A stretch of DNA of 55,028 nt from an uncultured Duncaniella sp. (GCF_910577345.1 NZ_CAJTMT010000022.1:1-55028); one strand, 5' to 3'; shown: positions 43,519 to 54,186, numbered from the stretch's first letter. Numbers and translations: made by a program. The notes: generated by a model not told the origin, from the sequence alone.

Positions 43519-45330
43519 TTATTCTCCGCCATGCAAAGCACCGTAGACAATGGATGCTTTTGAGGGGCCGACAACGTCGGCAATGGTGTCAAGGTCGGCC
43601 TCGCGCAGACGCTTCACACTCTTGAAATGAGTCAGCAATGCAGTGCGCGTTTTCTCGCCGACACCCTTGATTCCATCAAGTTCCGATACCGCCTGAGTCT
43701 TGCTGCGACGGTCGCGGTGATGGGTGATTCCGAAGCGGTGTGCCTCGTCGCGCAGATGCTGCACCACGCGCAGCGTCTCGCTGTTTTTGTCAATGTAGAG
43801 AGGAATACTGTCGCCCGGAAAATAGATTTCCTCAAGACGCTTCGCAATGCCGACAACGGCAATCTTTCCTCTCAGTCCCATATCGTCGAGAGCCTCCACA
43901 GCCGCCGACAACTGACCCTTACCACCATCCACAACGATGAGCTGCGGGAGGGGCTGATCTTCGTTGACAAGGCGTGTGTAGCGCCGCGTCAACACCTCCT
44001 TCATCGAAGCGAAATCGTCGGGTCCGACGACGGTCTTGATGTTGAAATGTCGGTAGTCCTTCTTGCTCGGTTTTGCGTCCTTGAAGACCACACAGGATGC
44101 CACAGGATTCGTGCCCTGAATGTTTGAATTGTCGAAACATTCGATGTGCCTCGGAAGTTCCGAGAGGTGGAAATCCGACATCATGCGCGTCAGTATCCGG
44201 TCGGTTCTCGTCTCCGGATTGCGCTTCTCCATGGTCTTGATTTTATCGACGCGATGCTGTCGGGCATTCTTTTCCGACACCTCCAGCAGCTTGGCTTTGT
44301 CGCCTCTCTGCGGGATTATGAACTTGACATCGGGCATCTCCACGTCGGGTTCCTCCGCCACTATCACCTCGGAAAATTTCATGCCGAGCGACTCGGAAAT
44401 CTCCGACATCGCATAGCCCAAAAGCTGCGCGCGCGACTCGTCGAGACGGCGCTTGAATTCGAGAGTGACAGACTTCACGACGGCTCCACGACGGACGTGC
44501 ATATAGTTGATGTAGACATCCGATTCTTCATCGTCGATACCGAACACATCAATATCCTCGATGGTCTGGGAGACGATGACACTCTTGGCCTGATAACGCT
44601 TGATGAGGTCGAACTGCTCCTTCAATTCCTGCGCCTCCTCGAAGCGCAATTCCATCGAAAGCTTCTCCATCTCGCCACGGAGATAGTTGAGAAGCTCGCC
44701 CGTCTCGCCGCGCAGAATGGCGCGGATTTTGTCGATGTCGCGGTTGTAGTCCTCGGGCGAGATAAGCCCTGTGCAGCACCCCTTGCAGCGCTTCAGATGA
44801 TAGTCAAGACAGAGACGGCCCTTGCCCGCACGGACCCATTCGAGAGTCATCGGCGGACGGCAGGAACGCACCTGATAGACCTTCTTGATGAGTTCGAGAG
44901 TGGCGCGCGCGGAGCCGGTGTCGGTGTACGGTCCATAGTATTTCGACCCGTCCTTGATGCGCTGACGGGTCATGAAAACTCGCGGATACGGCTCGTTGGT
45001 CACCACTATCCAGGGGTAGGATTTATCGTCCTTCAGAAGCACATTATAGCGCGGCTGATACTCCTTTATCATGGATGCCTCAAGGTTGAGTGCATCCTGC
45101 TCGGTAGGCACCACAATATAGCTCATATCGACGATGGCCCGCACAAGAAGATTGGTGCGGAGCGAATCGTGGGTGCGGTTGAAATATGAGCTGACACGCC
45201 TTTTCAGATTCTTGGCCTTGCCTACATAGATGACCGTTCCCTCGGAATCGTAGTACATATACACTCCGGGGGTGTCTGGCAGGATGGATATTTTCTCGGT
45301 CAGCGAGGCCGATTTCTTATGCTTGGCCAT
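43519..45330 (-). CDS. uvrC: UvrABC excinuclease subunit C
   Basis: The 603-residue subunit makes both incisions in nucleotide-excision repair. It has the GIY-YIG domain (about 13-95, PGVYMYYDSEGTVIYVGKAK), a UVR motif that binds UvrB (about 205-240, MELRFEEAQELKEQFDLIKR), the RNase H-like C-terminal nuclease (about 370-530, ECFDNSNIQGTNPVASCVVF and VDGGKGQLSAA) and helix-hairpin-helix pairs at the end (GIKGVGEKTRTALL, VVGPSKASIVYGAL). Length is normal. The DNA-binding Cys-rich segment LDYHLKRCKGCCTGLISPED is near 170. apt lies upstream with a hairpin between. Confidence 0.97.
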   Translation of the reverse strand: MAKHKKSASLTEKISILPDTPGVYMYYDSEGTVIYVGKAKNLKRRVSSYFNRTHDSLRTNLLVRAIVDMSYIVVPTEQDALNLEASMIKEYQPRYNVLLKDDKSYPWIVVTNEPYPRVFMTRQRIKDGSKYYGPYTDTGSARATLELIKKVYQVRSCRPPMTLEWVRAGKGRLCLDYHLKRCKGCCTGLISPEDYNRDIDKIRAILRGETGELLNYLRGEMEKLSMELRFEEAQELKEQFDLIKRYQAKSVIVSQTIEDIDVFGIDDEESDVYINYMHVRRGAVVKSVTLEFKRRLDESRAQLLGYAMSEISESLGMKFSEVIVAEEPDVEMPDVKFIIPQRGDKAKLLEVSEKNARQHRVDKIKTMEKRNPETRTDRILTRMMSDFHLSELPRHIECFDNSNIQGTNPVASCVVFKDAKPSKKDYRHFNIKTVVGPDDFASMKEVLTRRYTRLVNEDQPLPQLIVVDGGKGQLSAAVEALDDMGLRGKIAVVGIAKRLEEIYFPGDSIPLYIDKNSETLRVVQHLRDEAHRFGITHHRDRRSKTQAVSELDGIKGVGEKTRTALLTHFKSVKRLREADLDTIADVVGPSKASIVYGALHGGE

Positions 45331-45400
45331 AGTGAACAGTAAGGACGTTTAGAGGGTGTTTCCGTGCGTTTGTTGAATCCGTCGGCACGGTTTCAGATGA

Positions 45401-45439
45401 AGTTCCTGAGTCTACAATAAACGTGCAGACTCAGGAACT
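45401..45439. terminator. Perfect 13-bp hairpin between apt and uvrC
   Basis: AGTTCCTGAGTCT (45401-45413) pairs perfectly with AGACTCAGGAACT (45427-45439) around a 13-nt loop. There is no long U tract, so it may stabilise the apt 3' end or act as a weak terminator. Confidence 0.6.
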
Positions 45440-45462
45440 GTGAATTGTATCCGTTCGATGAA

Positions 45463-45981
45463 TCAATATGTAATCAACGAGGTCACCTCGGCTTCGGCAG
45501 GGAGGTTTTCACGGCCCTTGAGATCGAGGAGCTCGATGATGAAATTGATATAGATTTTCTTCGGGTTCATTGACTTCACAAGCTCGTAGGCAGCGGCCAT
45601 AGTGCCACCGGTAGCAAGCACGTCGTCATGGATAACGACAACGTCATCGGGAGTGATTGCATCACGGTGGATTTCGATCACGTCCTTGCCATATTCCTTG
45701 TCGTAGGAAGTGCTGATTGTGTCGGCGGGAAGTTTGCCGGGCTTGCGGACAGGCACGAATCCTGCACCGAGTTCGAAAGCAAGGATGGAGCCTCCGATGA
45801 AGCCGCGCGACTCGATGCCTACAACCTTAGTAACACCTTTGTCGCGGTAAAGTTGTGAAAGGTCCCAGCCGATGATGTGAAGTCCACGGGGATCTTTAAG
45901 GAGAGTGGTGATGTCGCGGAAGATGATGCCCTTCTGAGGGAAGTCATAGACATCGCGGATGCGTCGCTTTAGATATTCCAT
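45463..45981 (-). CDS. apt: Adenine phosphoribosyltransferase
   Basis: The 172-residue enzyme salvages adenine to AMP using PRPP. The PRPP-binding signature DDVVVIHDDVLATGGTMAAA is intact, and the hood region IVEIESRGFIGGSILAFELG (as VGIESRGFIGGSILAFELG) is family-typical, as is GFVPVRKPGKLP. Length and start (MEYLKRRIRDVYDFPQKGII) match orthologues. It precedes uvrC but is probably transcribed alone. Confidence 0.97.
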   Translation of the reverse strand: MEYLKRRIRDVYDFPQKGIIFRDITTLLKDPRGLHIIGWDLSQLYRDKGVTKVVGIESRGFIGGSILAFELGAGFVPVRKPGKLPADTISTSYDKEYGKDVIEIHRDAITPDDVVVIHDDVLATGGTMAAAYELVKSMNPKKIYINFIIELLDLKGRENLPAEAEVTSLITY

Positions 45982-46008
45982 TTCTTTATAAGTATTAAGT
46001 TTAAAGTT

Positions 46009-46062
46009 TTCAGTTGGGAGTTGTGAGTTTTGAGTTGACAGTTGTTAGTTTTGGGTTGTCGG
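46009..46062. repeat. AGTT-rich short repeats
   Basis: The words CAGTTGGGAGTTGTGAGTTT and TGAGTTGACAGTTGTTAGTT form a ragged array of 7-10-nt steps just upstream of a REP. The same words appear in part near 10060-10085. Confidence 0.5.
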
Positions 46063-46071
46063 TCGATGGCT

Positions 46072-46240
46072 TGTAGGGACGCGCTGTAGCACGTATGCCC
46101 GATGAACTTCAATCCGGCAGGTTTCAATCCGACGAATCTTAATCCGGCAAATCTAATTCCGGCGGACTTCAATCCGACGAATCTCAATCCGACGAATCTC
46201 AATCTGGCAAATCTAATTCCGGCGAACTTCAATCCGACCT
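46072..46240. repeat. REP followed by a 15-nt tandem array
   Basis: A REP copy (46072-46099, one base changed in the stem, TAGCACGT) is followed by about nine 15-nt units of the form AATCCGACGAATCTC or AATCCGGCAAATCTA (46107-46240). A minus-strand ORF across it reads as GLRFVGLK-type repeats but has no start context or relatives expected. Confidence 0.8.
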
Positions 46241-46367
46241 CTTTCCGCATTCCTTTTTTTTGACAGGACTGCTTTCAATTCTAACGAATGACGCTTTGCA
46301 TAATCGCAGCTTTTGCGGAAATTTTTGCTGTAATTTTACCGGAATTGTTTCACGTGAAACACGCTTT

Positions 46368-48237
<1,870 letters not shown>

Positions 48238-48248
<11 letters not shown>

Positions 48249-48669
48249 CTAATAATATTAGTGCTTTGTTTTCAAAAGATTCCATGATTTCACGTTCACC
48301 CGGCCCTTTGTCGTTGATTCCGCAGAGATGCAGCACACCATGAATGACGACGCGGTGAAATTCCCGCTCGTATGTGGCGCCGACCATCTCTGAATTGGAC
48401 AGGACAGTATCGAGTGAAATGAACATATCGCCTGAAATCATCTTCCCGCGACAATAGTCGAAGGTGATGATGTCTGTAAAATAATCGTGATTGAGAAATT
48501 GACGGTTGACCTCGATGATTTTCGGGTCGTCGCAAAAGATATAGGTGAGAGGGCCAACAATGCGGTTGTGTGAGGCCGCCACCGCAGCAATCCATTTTTC
48601 GAGACGTGCGGTGTCAACAAATTCGGGCATCTTAGTCGTGCCATCGGTCAGCCACTCTATTTTCTTCAT
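48238..48669 (-). CDS. ybeY: Endoribonuclease YbeY
   Basis: The 143-residue enzyme matures rRNA 3' ends and helps ribosome quality control. The zinc motif reads HRVVIHGVLHLCGINDKGPG: His110 and His114 are present, and the third ligand position, His in E. coli (HGxLHLxGxDH), is Asp120 here. This substitution appears to be the Bacteroidetes form, from general familiarity and not checked by alignment. The start MKKIEWLTDGTTKMPEF fits relatives. It is translationally close to mnmG, its downstream neighbour. Confidence 0.94.
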
Positions 48670-48673
48670 GTTA

Positions 48674-48705
48674 CAAAGTTAATCAATTTTTCAATTAACG
48701 TCAAA
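48674..48705 (-). promoter_or_regulatory. Promoter TTTG-N20-TAACTTTG immediately before ybeY
   Basis: On the minus strand a TTTG (48702-48705) and a TAACTTTG (48674-48681) are 20 nt apart, a canonical pair. The ATG at 48669 begins only 5 nt beyond the -7 box, so the transcript would be leaderless or nearly so. Confidence 0.6.
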
Positions 48706-48972
48706 ATTTTTAAATGTCCTGCTTTGGCGACAGCCAAAAATCAACATTAAATTATTAATAATCAACATATTATCCTAATTCAAGACCAATTTTAAGCCTC
48801 TGAGAATTGAATATTTCAAAAGATTCGGTCACTTATTCACGAATTTTCAACTCTCGAAGCCACAACTATTTTATTAGCCAATTAACAGACCTTGTTAAAA
48901 TAGCAGACACATTTCAAATTTATCAACGTATATTTTCAGTATTCTCTTTATAATTTTCGGCAAACCTCTCCC
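48706..48972. other. AT-rich gap without a gene
   Basis: The stretch upstream of ybeY and downstream of the LD-carboxypeptidase is AT-rich with no ORF of note and none of the repeat families of this window. Confidence 0.5.
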
Positions 48973-49884
48973 CTACCCTATCGTCACGAGCTTTGAAAAA
49001 TTTCTGTCGACTTCAAGTCTCACGGTCGAAGAGCAAATCATCGGGACATTATGGTCGACATGACCGACATGAAAACCAAAGGCCACGGGGAAACCGTAAG
49101 GTTCGACCATGCGCGAGATCATCTCCTCCATGCTTGCCGAATTTCTGTCGGGGGCATAGTCGGTGAACTGCCCGACCACAAGACCGGCAAGCGAGCCGAG
49201 CGCTCCGCTCAGACGGAGAGTGTAGAGAATGCGTTCGATTTTATAAATAGGTTCGGCAATGTCCTCGATGAAAAGTATGCGTCCCGGACGAATCACATCG
49301 AAGGGGGTCGACACCAGTCCTGCTATAACCGCAAGGTTACCCCCCACCAGCAGCCCCTCGGCCTTGCCTGGACGGTTAAGCGGATGTCCCTCCGACTCGA
49401 TGTCGGGAGTCGCACCTTCGAGTTCGCTGAATAGGAGAAGCGAGTCGTCATCCTTGCCGAGATGCTGCGCTATATGTTTCGTCATTGGAGCATGGATGGA
49501 TTTTATCCCATGCTTTGTCATGAGCGCATGGAGCGCCGAGATGTCGCTGTAACCGACAATCCACTTCGGGTCGTCGCGCAGCGGAAGTCGGTCGAGCCGG
49601 TCGAGAAGATGGACACAACCGTAGCCACCGCGCGCGCAGATGATAGCACGCGTGTCAGGGTCAGTCAATGCCGTCTCCAAATCCTTGTAACGTTCCTCGT
49701 CCGTGCCTGCGTAAGTTCCCGCACGGTTAAAGGTATTCTCACCGACGTAAGGGACCCACCCCCTGTCGGCAAGCACCGGCAGACAGTTGTAGACAAGCTG
49801 CGGCTTTATAATCCCCGCAGGCGACACTATAGCTATGCGGTCCCCCTTGGCAAGCGGACGCGGTGTAATTACAGGCTCAGTCAT
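48973..49884 (-). CDS. LD-carboxypeptidase (S66 family)
   Basis: The 303-residue serine peptidase trims the terminal D-Ala from murein tetrapeptides during recycling. The nucleophile is Ser113 in WIVGYSDISALHALM, the Glu lies in RILFIEDIAEPIYKIERIL, and the His in FGFHVGHVDHNVPM, so the Ser-Glu-His triad is complete. The N-terminal block KGDRIAIVSPAGIIKPQLV is standard. No signal peptide is seen, so it is cytosolic like LdcA. A gene-free TATAGAG and REP region lies upstream. Confidence 0.92.
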   Translation of the reverse strand: MTEPVITPRPLAKGDRIAIVSPAGIIKPQLVYNCLPVLADRGWVPYVGENTFNRAGTYAGTDEERYKDLETALTDPDTRAIICARGGYGCVHLLDRLDRLPLRDDPKWIVGYSDISALHALMTKHGIKSIHAPMTKHIAQHLGKDDDSLLLFSELEGATPDIESEGHPLNRPGKAEGLLVGGNLAVIAGLVSTPFDVIRPGRILFIEDIAEPIYKIERILYTLRLSGALGSLAGLVVGQFTDYAPDRNSASMEEMISRMVEPYGFPVAFGFHVGHVDHNVPMICSSTVRLEVDRNFSKLVTIG

Positions 49885-49889
49885 GATTT

Positions 49890-50097
49890 TAGTATAGAGA
49901 GTTTTTTAGTATAGAGAGTAAAGTATAGAGTATAGAGATAATAGCGGAGCTTTGTAGGGACGCGCTGTAGCGCGTATGCCAAACGACCTTGGACAACAAT
50001 CAAACCATCCTCCGGCCACCTCGCCAGAATTATCAGACGAGTCAAACTTGTCGGACCTGTCAGACTCGTCCGACTCGTCCAAATTGTCCGACTCCAA
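49890..50097. repeat. TATAGAG module, REP and 9-nt array
   Basis: TATAGAG words (49890-49945) lead to a REP (49953-49980) and then to a 9-nt array CAGACGAGT, CGGACCTGT, CCGACTCGT (50034-50097), the same unit family as at 30315-30443. Order and orientation equal those at 42993-43241. Confidence 0.8.
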
Positions 50098-50129
50098 TCC
50101 AATCCCCGGTCTCTCCCCCTCCGGCTCTC

Positions 50130-50909
50130 CTACGCAACTTGAACCGGAATTCCGGTCTCGGCTGCAATCCTCTCCCCTATCCTCTCCAGTTCTGGACGCT
50201 CAACTTTTTCGAGCGTCTCAGCAGGAGTCTTGCGGTCGATGGAATAAATCATAATCTCCCTTGGAGTGATTTTCTTATACGCCTCAATGAGCGCATCGAC
50301 CTCCTCAGGAGTGGTATTGTCAATCTTCCGGCCCTCGAACTCTCCGCGCAGAAACATTGTCTGGACAATGCACTGCCCTTTGAACTGAGCAATCTCGTCG
50401 ATGACCTTCTCAGACGTAAATGCAGGACTATTCGGACGGTCAATCAATCGCATGGTCTCCGTGACGGCCGAGTCGAGCTTCAGTATATTATTGTCGACCT
50501 TGCGCAAAGCCTTGCACACCTCCTCGCGGTCAAGACGCGTCGAATTGCTCAACACGCTCACCTTCGCCGAAGGATAATACTTGTCGCGGATGCGGATTGT
50601 ATCGTCAATCACCCCTCCGAATTCCGGATGAAGCGTTGGCTCACCGTTGCCCGAGAAGGTAATCACATCGAGCGGTTCGCCCGCCTCACTCATGTTTTTC
50701 AGACGCGATTCCAGCAGCCGCGCCACGCGTTCGCGCGGTGGAAAACCGGTGGTTCCCGGCCCCTGCGCATTGAATCCCGCCTCGCAATAGAGGCAGTCGA
50801 ACGAACAGATTTTACCGTCGTCAGGCGTGAGGTTCACACCCAACGAGACTCCGAGACGGCGCGACCGGATCGGGCCGAAAATAGTTGAATGGAAGAGTAC
50901 GGTCTGCAT
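50130..50909 (-). CDS. Radical SAM protein
   Basis: The 259-residue protein has the [4Fe-4S]-binding CxxxCxxC motif at Cys35, Cys39 and Cys42 (CSFDCLYCEAGF), and a GNGEPTLHPEF block like that of MoaA/TYW1-type enzymes, plus the SAM barrel segments VSVLSNSTRLDREEVCKAL and NILKLDSAVTETMRLIDRPN. No auxiliary cluster domain is visible. The family member often called a Bacteroidetes radical SAM protein has no proven product; tRNA wyosine-type or cofactor modification is a guess. It is transcribed alone. Confidence 0.88.
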   Translation of the reverse strand: MQTVLFHSTIFGPIRSRRLGVSLGVNLTPDDGKICSFDCLYCEAGFNAQGPGTTGFPPRERVARLLESRLKNMSEAGEPLDVITFSGNGEPTLHPEFGGVIDDTIRIRDKYYPSAKVSVLSNSTRLDREEVCKALRKVDNNILKLDSAVTETMRLIDRPNSPAFTSEKVIDEIAQFKGQCIVQTMFLRGEFEGRKIDNTTPEEVDALIEAYKKITPREIMIYSIDRKTPAETLEKVERPELERIGERIAAETGIPVQVA

Positions 50910-51036
50910 TTCTTCAAAATTTATTTCATATCGCGGTTCCTTGATTCCTGATTCATCATTCCCTTAAAATTCTAAAGGAAACGACACCTTCAAGGCACCT
51001 GAAGAGCAAAATTAAGCATTTTTTTCGGGCCTCTCC

Positions 51037-51068
51037 TTTGTTTTAGACAATAAAAATCGCCATCTTTG
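51037..51068 (+). promoter_or_regulatory. Promoter TTTG-N20-CATCTTTG
   Basis: TTTG (51037-51040) and CATCTTTG (51061-51068) are 20 nt apart; the -7 box differs from TAnnTTTG only in the first T. The DUF4254 ATG is at 51110. Confidence 0.5.
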
Positions 51069-51109
51069 CATTTATTAATTATCCACACTTTAACCAAAAG
51101 TTATAACCC

Positions 51110-51712
51110 ATGAATTTCGCACGCAACTCTTTCAGAATCTTCGCTGACACTACAGCGCTCTACCACGTCACCGACGACGTCGACGCCCGTGTTGCCAACC
51201 CCTACCCCGAAGGAAGCATCGAAGCCACTCTCTTCGCCAAAAACTGGATTGATGCCGTGCAGTGGCATCTCGAAGATATAATCCGCGACCCCAACATCGA
51301 CCCTGTCGCAGCTCTCGCCCTCAAACGCCGCATCGACAAGTCGAACCAGGACCGTACCGACATGGTGGAGGAAATCGACACCTATTTCCGTGAGAAATAC
51401 TCCGGAGTGACACCCCTCCCCGAAGCGACAATCAACACCGAAAGCCCCGCATGGGCCCTCGACCGTCTCTCGATTCTCGCTCTGAAAATCTACCACATGG
51501 CCCGTGAGGTCGAGCGCACAGATGCCTCCCCCGAACACGTCGCAAAGTGTCAGGCAAAGCTCGATGTGCTTCTCCAGCAGGAACAGGACCTGACCACAGC
51601 CATCGACCAGCTTCTCGACGACATCGCCGCCGGCCGCAAGTACATGAAAGTCTACCGCCAGATGAAAATGTACAACGACCCCTCCACCAACCCCGTCCTC
51701 TACAAGAAATAA
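51110..51712 (+). CDS. DUF4254 domain-containing protein
   Basis: The 200-residue, mainly helical, soluble protein is the single-copy Bacteroidetes DUF4254 family. Markers are GSIEATLFAKNWIDAVQWHL (about 36-55), LALKRRIDKSNQDRTDMVEE (about 66-85) and the C-terminal RKYMKVYRQMKMYNDPS. Function is unknown; in some genomes it neighbours glycosyltransferases. Here it stands alone, convergent with frr and separated from it by a long hairpin. Confidence 0.9.
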   Translation: MNFARNSFRIFADTTALYHVTDDVDARVANPYPEGSIEATLFAKNWIDAVQWHLEDIIRDPNIDPVAALALKRRIDKSNQDRTDMVEEIDTYFREKYSGVTPLPEATINTESPAWALDRLSILALKIYHMAREVERTDASPEHVAKCQAKLDVLLQQEQDLTTAIDQLLDDIAAGRKYMKVYRQMKMYNDPSTNPVLYKK

Positions 51713-51750
51713 TCCCCACTGTGCCTCATTATAGAAGGACACATAAGATA

Positions 51751-51860
51751 GAAGGGTACATAAGGACATAAAATCAGAAGGAACATAAATTAAATTCAGT
51801 GTTTTGAATCAGCTGAAAAAACTTATGTCCCTTCTGATTTTATGTCCTTATGTGCCCTTC
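51751..51860. terminator. Long inverted repeat between convergent genes
   Basis: Left arm 51751-51789 (GAAGGGTACATAAGGACATA...) and right arm 51823-51860 are reverse complements with two mismatches in 38 bp. The arms show the family steps CATAAGGA, CAGAAGGA and CATAA. A partial extra left-arm copy is at 51733-51750. It probably terminates DUF4254 and frr transcripts. Confidence 0.75.
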
Positions 51861-51880
51861 CCTTATCGGTGGGTAAGCAC

Positions 51881-52438
51881 TTACACGGTAAGGATTTCCT
51901 TTTCCTTGGCGGCGAAGAGCTCGTCGATCTTCTTCAGATAGCGGTCATGGAGCTTCTGAACATCATTCTCAGCATCCTTCTCCACATCCTCGCTCATGCC
52001 CTGCTTCACAGCCTTCTTCAGACCGTCGATGGCATCGCGGCGTGCGTTACGGACACTCACCTTGGCAGTTTCTGCCTCAGCCTTTGACTGCTTCACGAGC
52101 GCACGGCGGCGTTCCTCGGTCAGCGGCGGAATCGACAGACGGATAATCTCACCATTGTTCTCGGGAGTGATGCCAAGCTCGGAATTGATGATAGCCTTTT
52201 CAATCTCCTTGAACATCGGCTTCTCCCAGGGAGTGATGGTGATGGTGCGCGCATCGGGGACCGACACGTTAGCGACCTGCGACACAGGCACATTCGTGCC
52301 ATAGTAGCTCACGCGTACTGAATCAAGAATTTTCGGATTGGCCTTGCCGGCACGGATGTGGGCAAGTGCCTCATCGAGATAAGCCACGGCCAACTCCATC
52401 TTTTCTTCGGCCGGATTTAAGTAGTCGGAGGGTTCCAT
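51881..52438 (-). CDS. frr: Ribosome recycling factor
   Basis: The 185-residue protein splits post-termination ribosomes with EF-G. The hallmark segments are present: ALAHIRAGKANPKILDSVRV, YYGTNVPVSQVANVSVPDAR and LTEERRRALVKQSKAEAETAK. It ends in a helical segment (VEKDAENDVQKLHDRYLKKI). It lies 62 bp downstream of pyrH on the same strand, the standard bacterial order. Confidence 0.97.
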   Translation of the reverse strand: MEPSDYLNPAEEKMELAVAYLDEALAHIRAGKANPKILDSVRVSYYGTNVPVSQVANVSVPDARTITITPWEKPMFKEIEKAIINSELGITPENNGEIIRLSIPPLTEERRRALVKQSKAEAETAKVSVRNARRDAIDGLKKAVKQGMSEDVEKDAENDVQKLHDRYLKKIDELFAAKEKEILTV

Positions 52439-52500
52439 ATATTTTTAAGTATTAAGTGGCAAGTATAAAGTATTGAGTGGTGACAGGAACGGTCATCCTG

Positions 52501-53211
52501 TTAATAGACGAGGGTTCCGATCGGTTCACCCTTGATGACCTTGAGGAGGTTGCCGGGAGTGTCCATGTCGAAGACGATAATCGGCAGATGGTTCTCCTTG
52601 CAGAGCGCGGTAGCAGTGAGGTCCATCACTTTGAGTCCGCGGTTGTAGACCTCATCGTAGGTAATCTTGTCAAACTTGGTAGCTGTCGGATCCTTCTCGG
52701 GGTCAGCGGTATAGATACCGTCGACGCGTGTGCCCTTTAGCATCACGTCGGCCTCAACCTCGATGCCGCGCAGCGCACTGCCGGTGTCGGTAGTGAAGAA
52801 GGGGTTGCCTGTTCCGCCGGCAATCACTGCCACCTCGCCGCGCTGCAGTGCCTCGATGGCCACGCGGTTTGAATAGTAGTCACCGATGGGATACATGTTG
52901 AGCGCCGTAAACACCTTCGCGGGCTGTCCGATCGAATCGAGAGCCGACGAGAGCGCAAGCGAATTGATGACGGTGGCGAGCATACCCATCTGGTCGCCCT
53001 TCACACGGTTAAAACCCTTGGCTGCACCCGAGACTCCGCGGAAGATATTGCCTCCGCCGATGACGATCGCAACCTGCACGCCCATCGAGCATATCTCCAT
53101 TATCTGGCGCGCATATTCATTCAGACGGTCACTGTCGATGCCGTAGCCCTGCTTGCCCATCAGCGATTCGCCGCTGAGTTTGAGAAGGACTCTTCTGTAT
53201 TTAGGTTCCAT
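52501..53211 (-). CDS. pyrH: UMP kinase
   Basis: The 236-residue amino-acid-kinase-fold enzyme phosphorylates UMP to UDP. Motifs are KLSGESLMGKQGYGID near the start, VIGGGNIFRGVSGA, INSLALSSALDSIG and the UMP-binding TGNPFFTTDTGSALRGIEV. It is the upstream member of the pyrH-frr pair. A TACCTTTG -7 box is at 53256-53263. Confidence 0.97.
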   Translation of the reverse strand: MEPKYRRVLLKLSGESLMGKQGYGIDSDRLNEYARQIMEICSMGVQVAIVIGGGNIFRGVSGAAKGFNRVKGDQMGMLATVINSLALSSALDSIGQPAKVFTALNMYPIGDYYSNRVAIEALQRGEVAVIAGGTGNPFFTTDTGSALRGIEVEADVMLKGTRVDGIYTADPEKDPTATKFDKITYDEVYNRGLKVMDLTATALCKENHLPIIVFDMDTPGNLLKVIKGEPIGTLVY

Positions 53212-53255
53212 AGTATATTTATGTTGGATTTTTTGTTTTTAAGTGCTTACATCAA

Positions 53256-53263
53256 CAAAGGTA
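53256..53263 (-). promoter_or_regulatory. -7 element (TACCTTTG) of pyrH-frr
   Basis: Read on the minus strand, TACCTTTG lies 45 nt upstream of the pyrH ATG. No exact -33 box is found at 18-20 nt. Confidence 0.45.
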
Positions 53264-53411
53264 ATCATTATTCCGCCAATTACCCAACCATTGTCAGCTA
53301 AAATTTAAAATACACATATTTTATAATAGATTAACACCGATTTTTCATGACAATTTGATTTCAAACATCACACAATTTGGTTACAAATTTTTCAGAAACA
53401 TAAAGAGTTCT

Positions 53412-53419
53412 TATTTTTG
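53412..53419 (+). promoter_or_regulatory. -7 element (TATTTTTG)
   Basis: TATTTTTG lies 57 nt upstream of the response-regulator start at 53476. A TTTG box at 53376-53379 is farther away than usual. Confidence 0.4.
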
Positions 53420-53475
53420 CATTACAGTCAACCGTTAGTATTATCCTTTCTTCTCTTTTAAATCTATCTACATCC

Positions 53476-54186
53476 GTGAGTAATTCAGAACCACAGACAA
53501 CACCAGCAATCCTGCTCGTTGATGACGACAAAAACATTACGTCGCTCCTCGAGGCAAACCTTCGGAGCGAAGGCTACCGTGTTGTGTCGGTTTCTCAAGC
53601 AGAAGAAGCACTCACACTTCCGCTCGAATCCTTCAACCTCGTTATCACCGAAATAAAGCTCCCCGGTGAAATCGACGGATTCGAACTCCTTGACCGCATG
53701 AAGGACGACCGTATGACCCGCCACATCCCGGTGGTGTTCTGTACGGTCCTCGACAGAGAGAACGACATTATCGCAGGACTCAACAGTGGTGCTGACGACT
53801 ATGTGGTGAAACCTTTTTCGCTCCGTGAGTTCATGGCGAGAGTGCGCTCTGTGCTCCGCCGACACCGAAATTTCGCTCCCGTAGCAACCTCGCGCACAAT
53901 CGAGTACCGCACACTTATCCTTAACGTCGATTCCCGTGGACTCATAATCGACGGCGACACAATCTCGCTCTCACCCACCGAATTCACAATCCTCACCCAC
54001 CTCCTGCGCTCCCGCAACAAGCTCTTCACCCGTGAGGAAATCTTCGCCACCGCCTGGCCCGGTGAGGACATGAACAACCCCCGCCTCGTCGACGTCAACA
54101 TCTCCCGCCTCCGCAAAAAGCTCGGAGTCTACGGCCAGAACATCGTCAACCACTCCGGCCTCGGCTACGGATTCATGGACATATAA
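53476..54186 (+). CDS. OmpR/PhoB-type response regulator with Glu at the phospho-acceptor site
   Basis: The 236-residue regulator, with a GTG start, has a receiver domain (about 10-125) and a winged-helix DNA-binding domain (about 135-236, ISLSPTEFTILTHLLRSRNK, VDVNISRLRKKLG). The acidic pair is Asp16-Asp17 (LLVDDDKN), the conserved Thr is in VVFCTVLDR and the Lys in DYVVKPF. The residue aligned with the phosphorylated Asp is Glu59 (LVITEIKLPG). Glu can mimic phospho-Asp, so the protein may be constitutively active or switched by other means. No histidine kinase gene is adjacent. Confidence 0.9.
   Translation: MSNSEPQTTPAILLVDDDKNITSLLEANLRSEGYRVVSVSQAEEALTLPLESFNLVITEIKLPGEIDGFELLDRMKDDRMTRHIPVVFCTVLDRENDIIAGLNSGADDYVVKPFSLREFMARVRSVLRRHRNFAPVATSRTIEYRTLILNVDSRGLIIDGDTISLSPTEFTILTHLLRSRNKLFTREEIFATAWPGEDMNNPRLVDVNISRLRKKLGVYGQNIVNHSGLGYGFMDI

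Noticed and set aside
45969..46250. Minus-strand ORF with pentapeptide-like repeats (RFVGL)
   Set aside because: The period is that of the 15-nt DNA array and the pentapeptide-repeat consensus A(D/N)LXX is not met.
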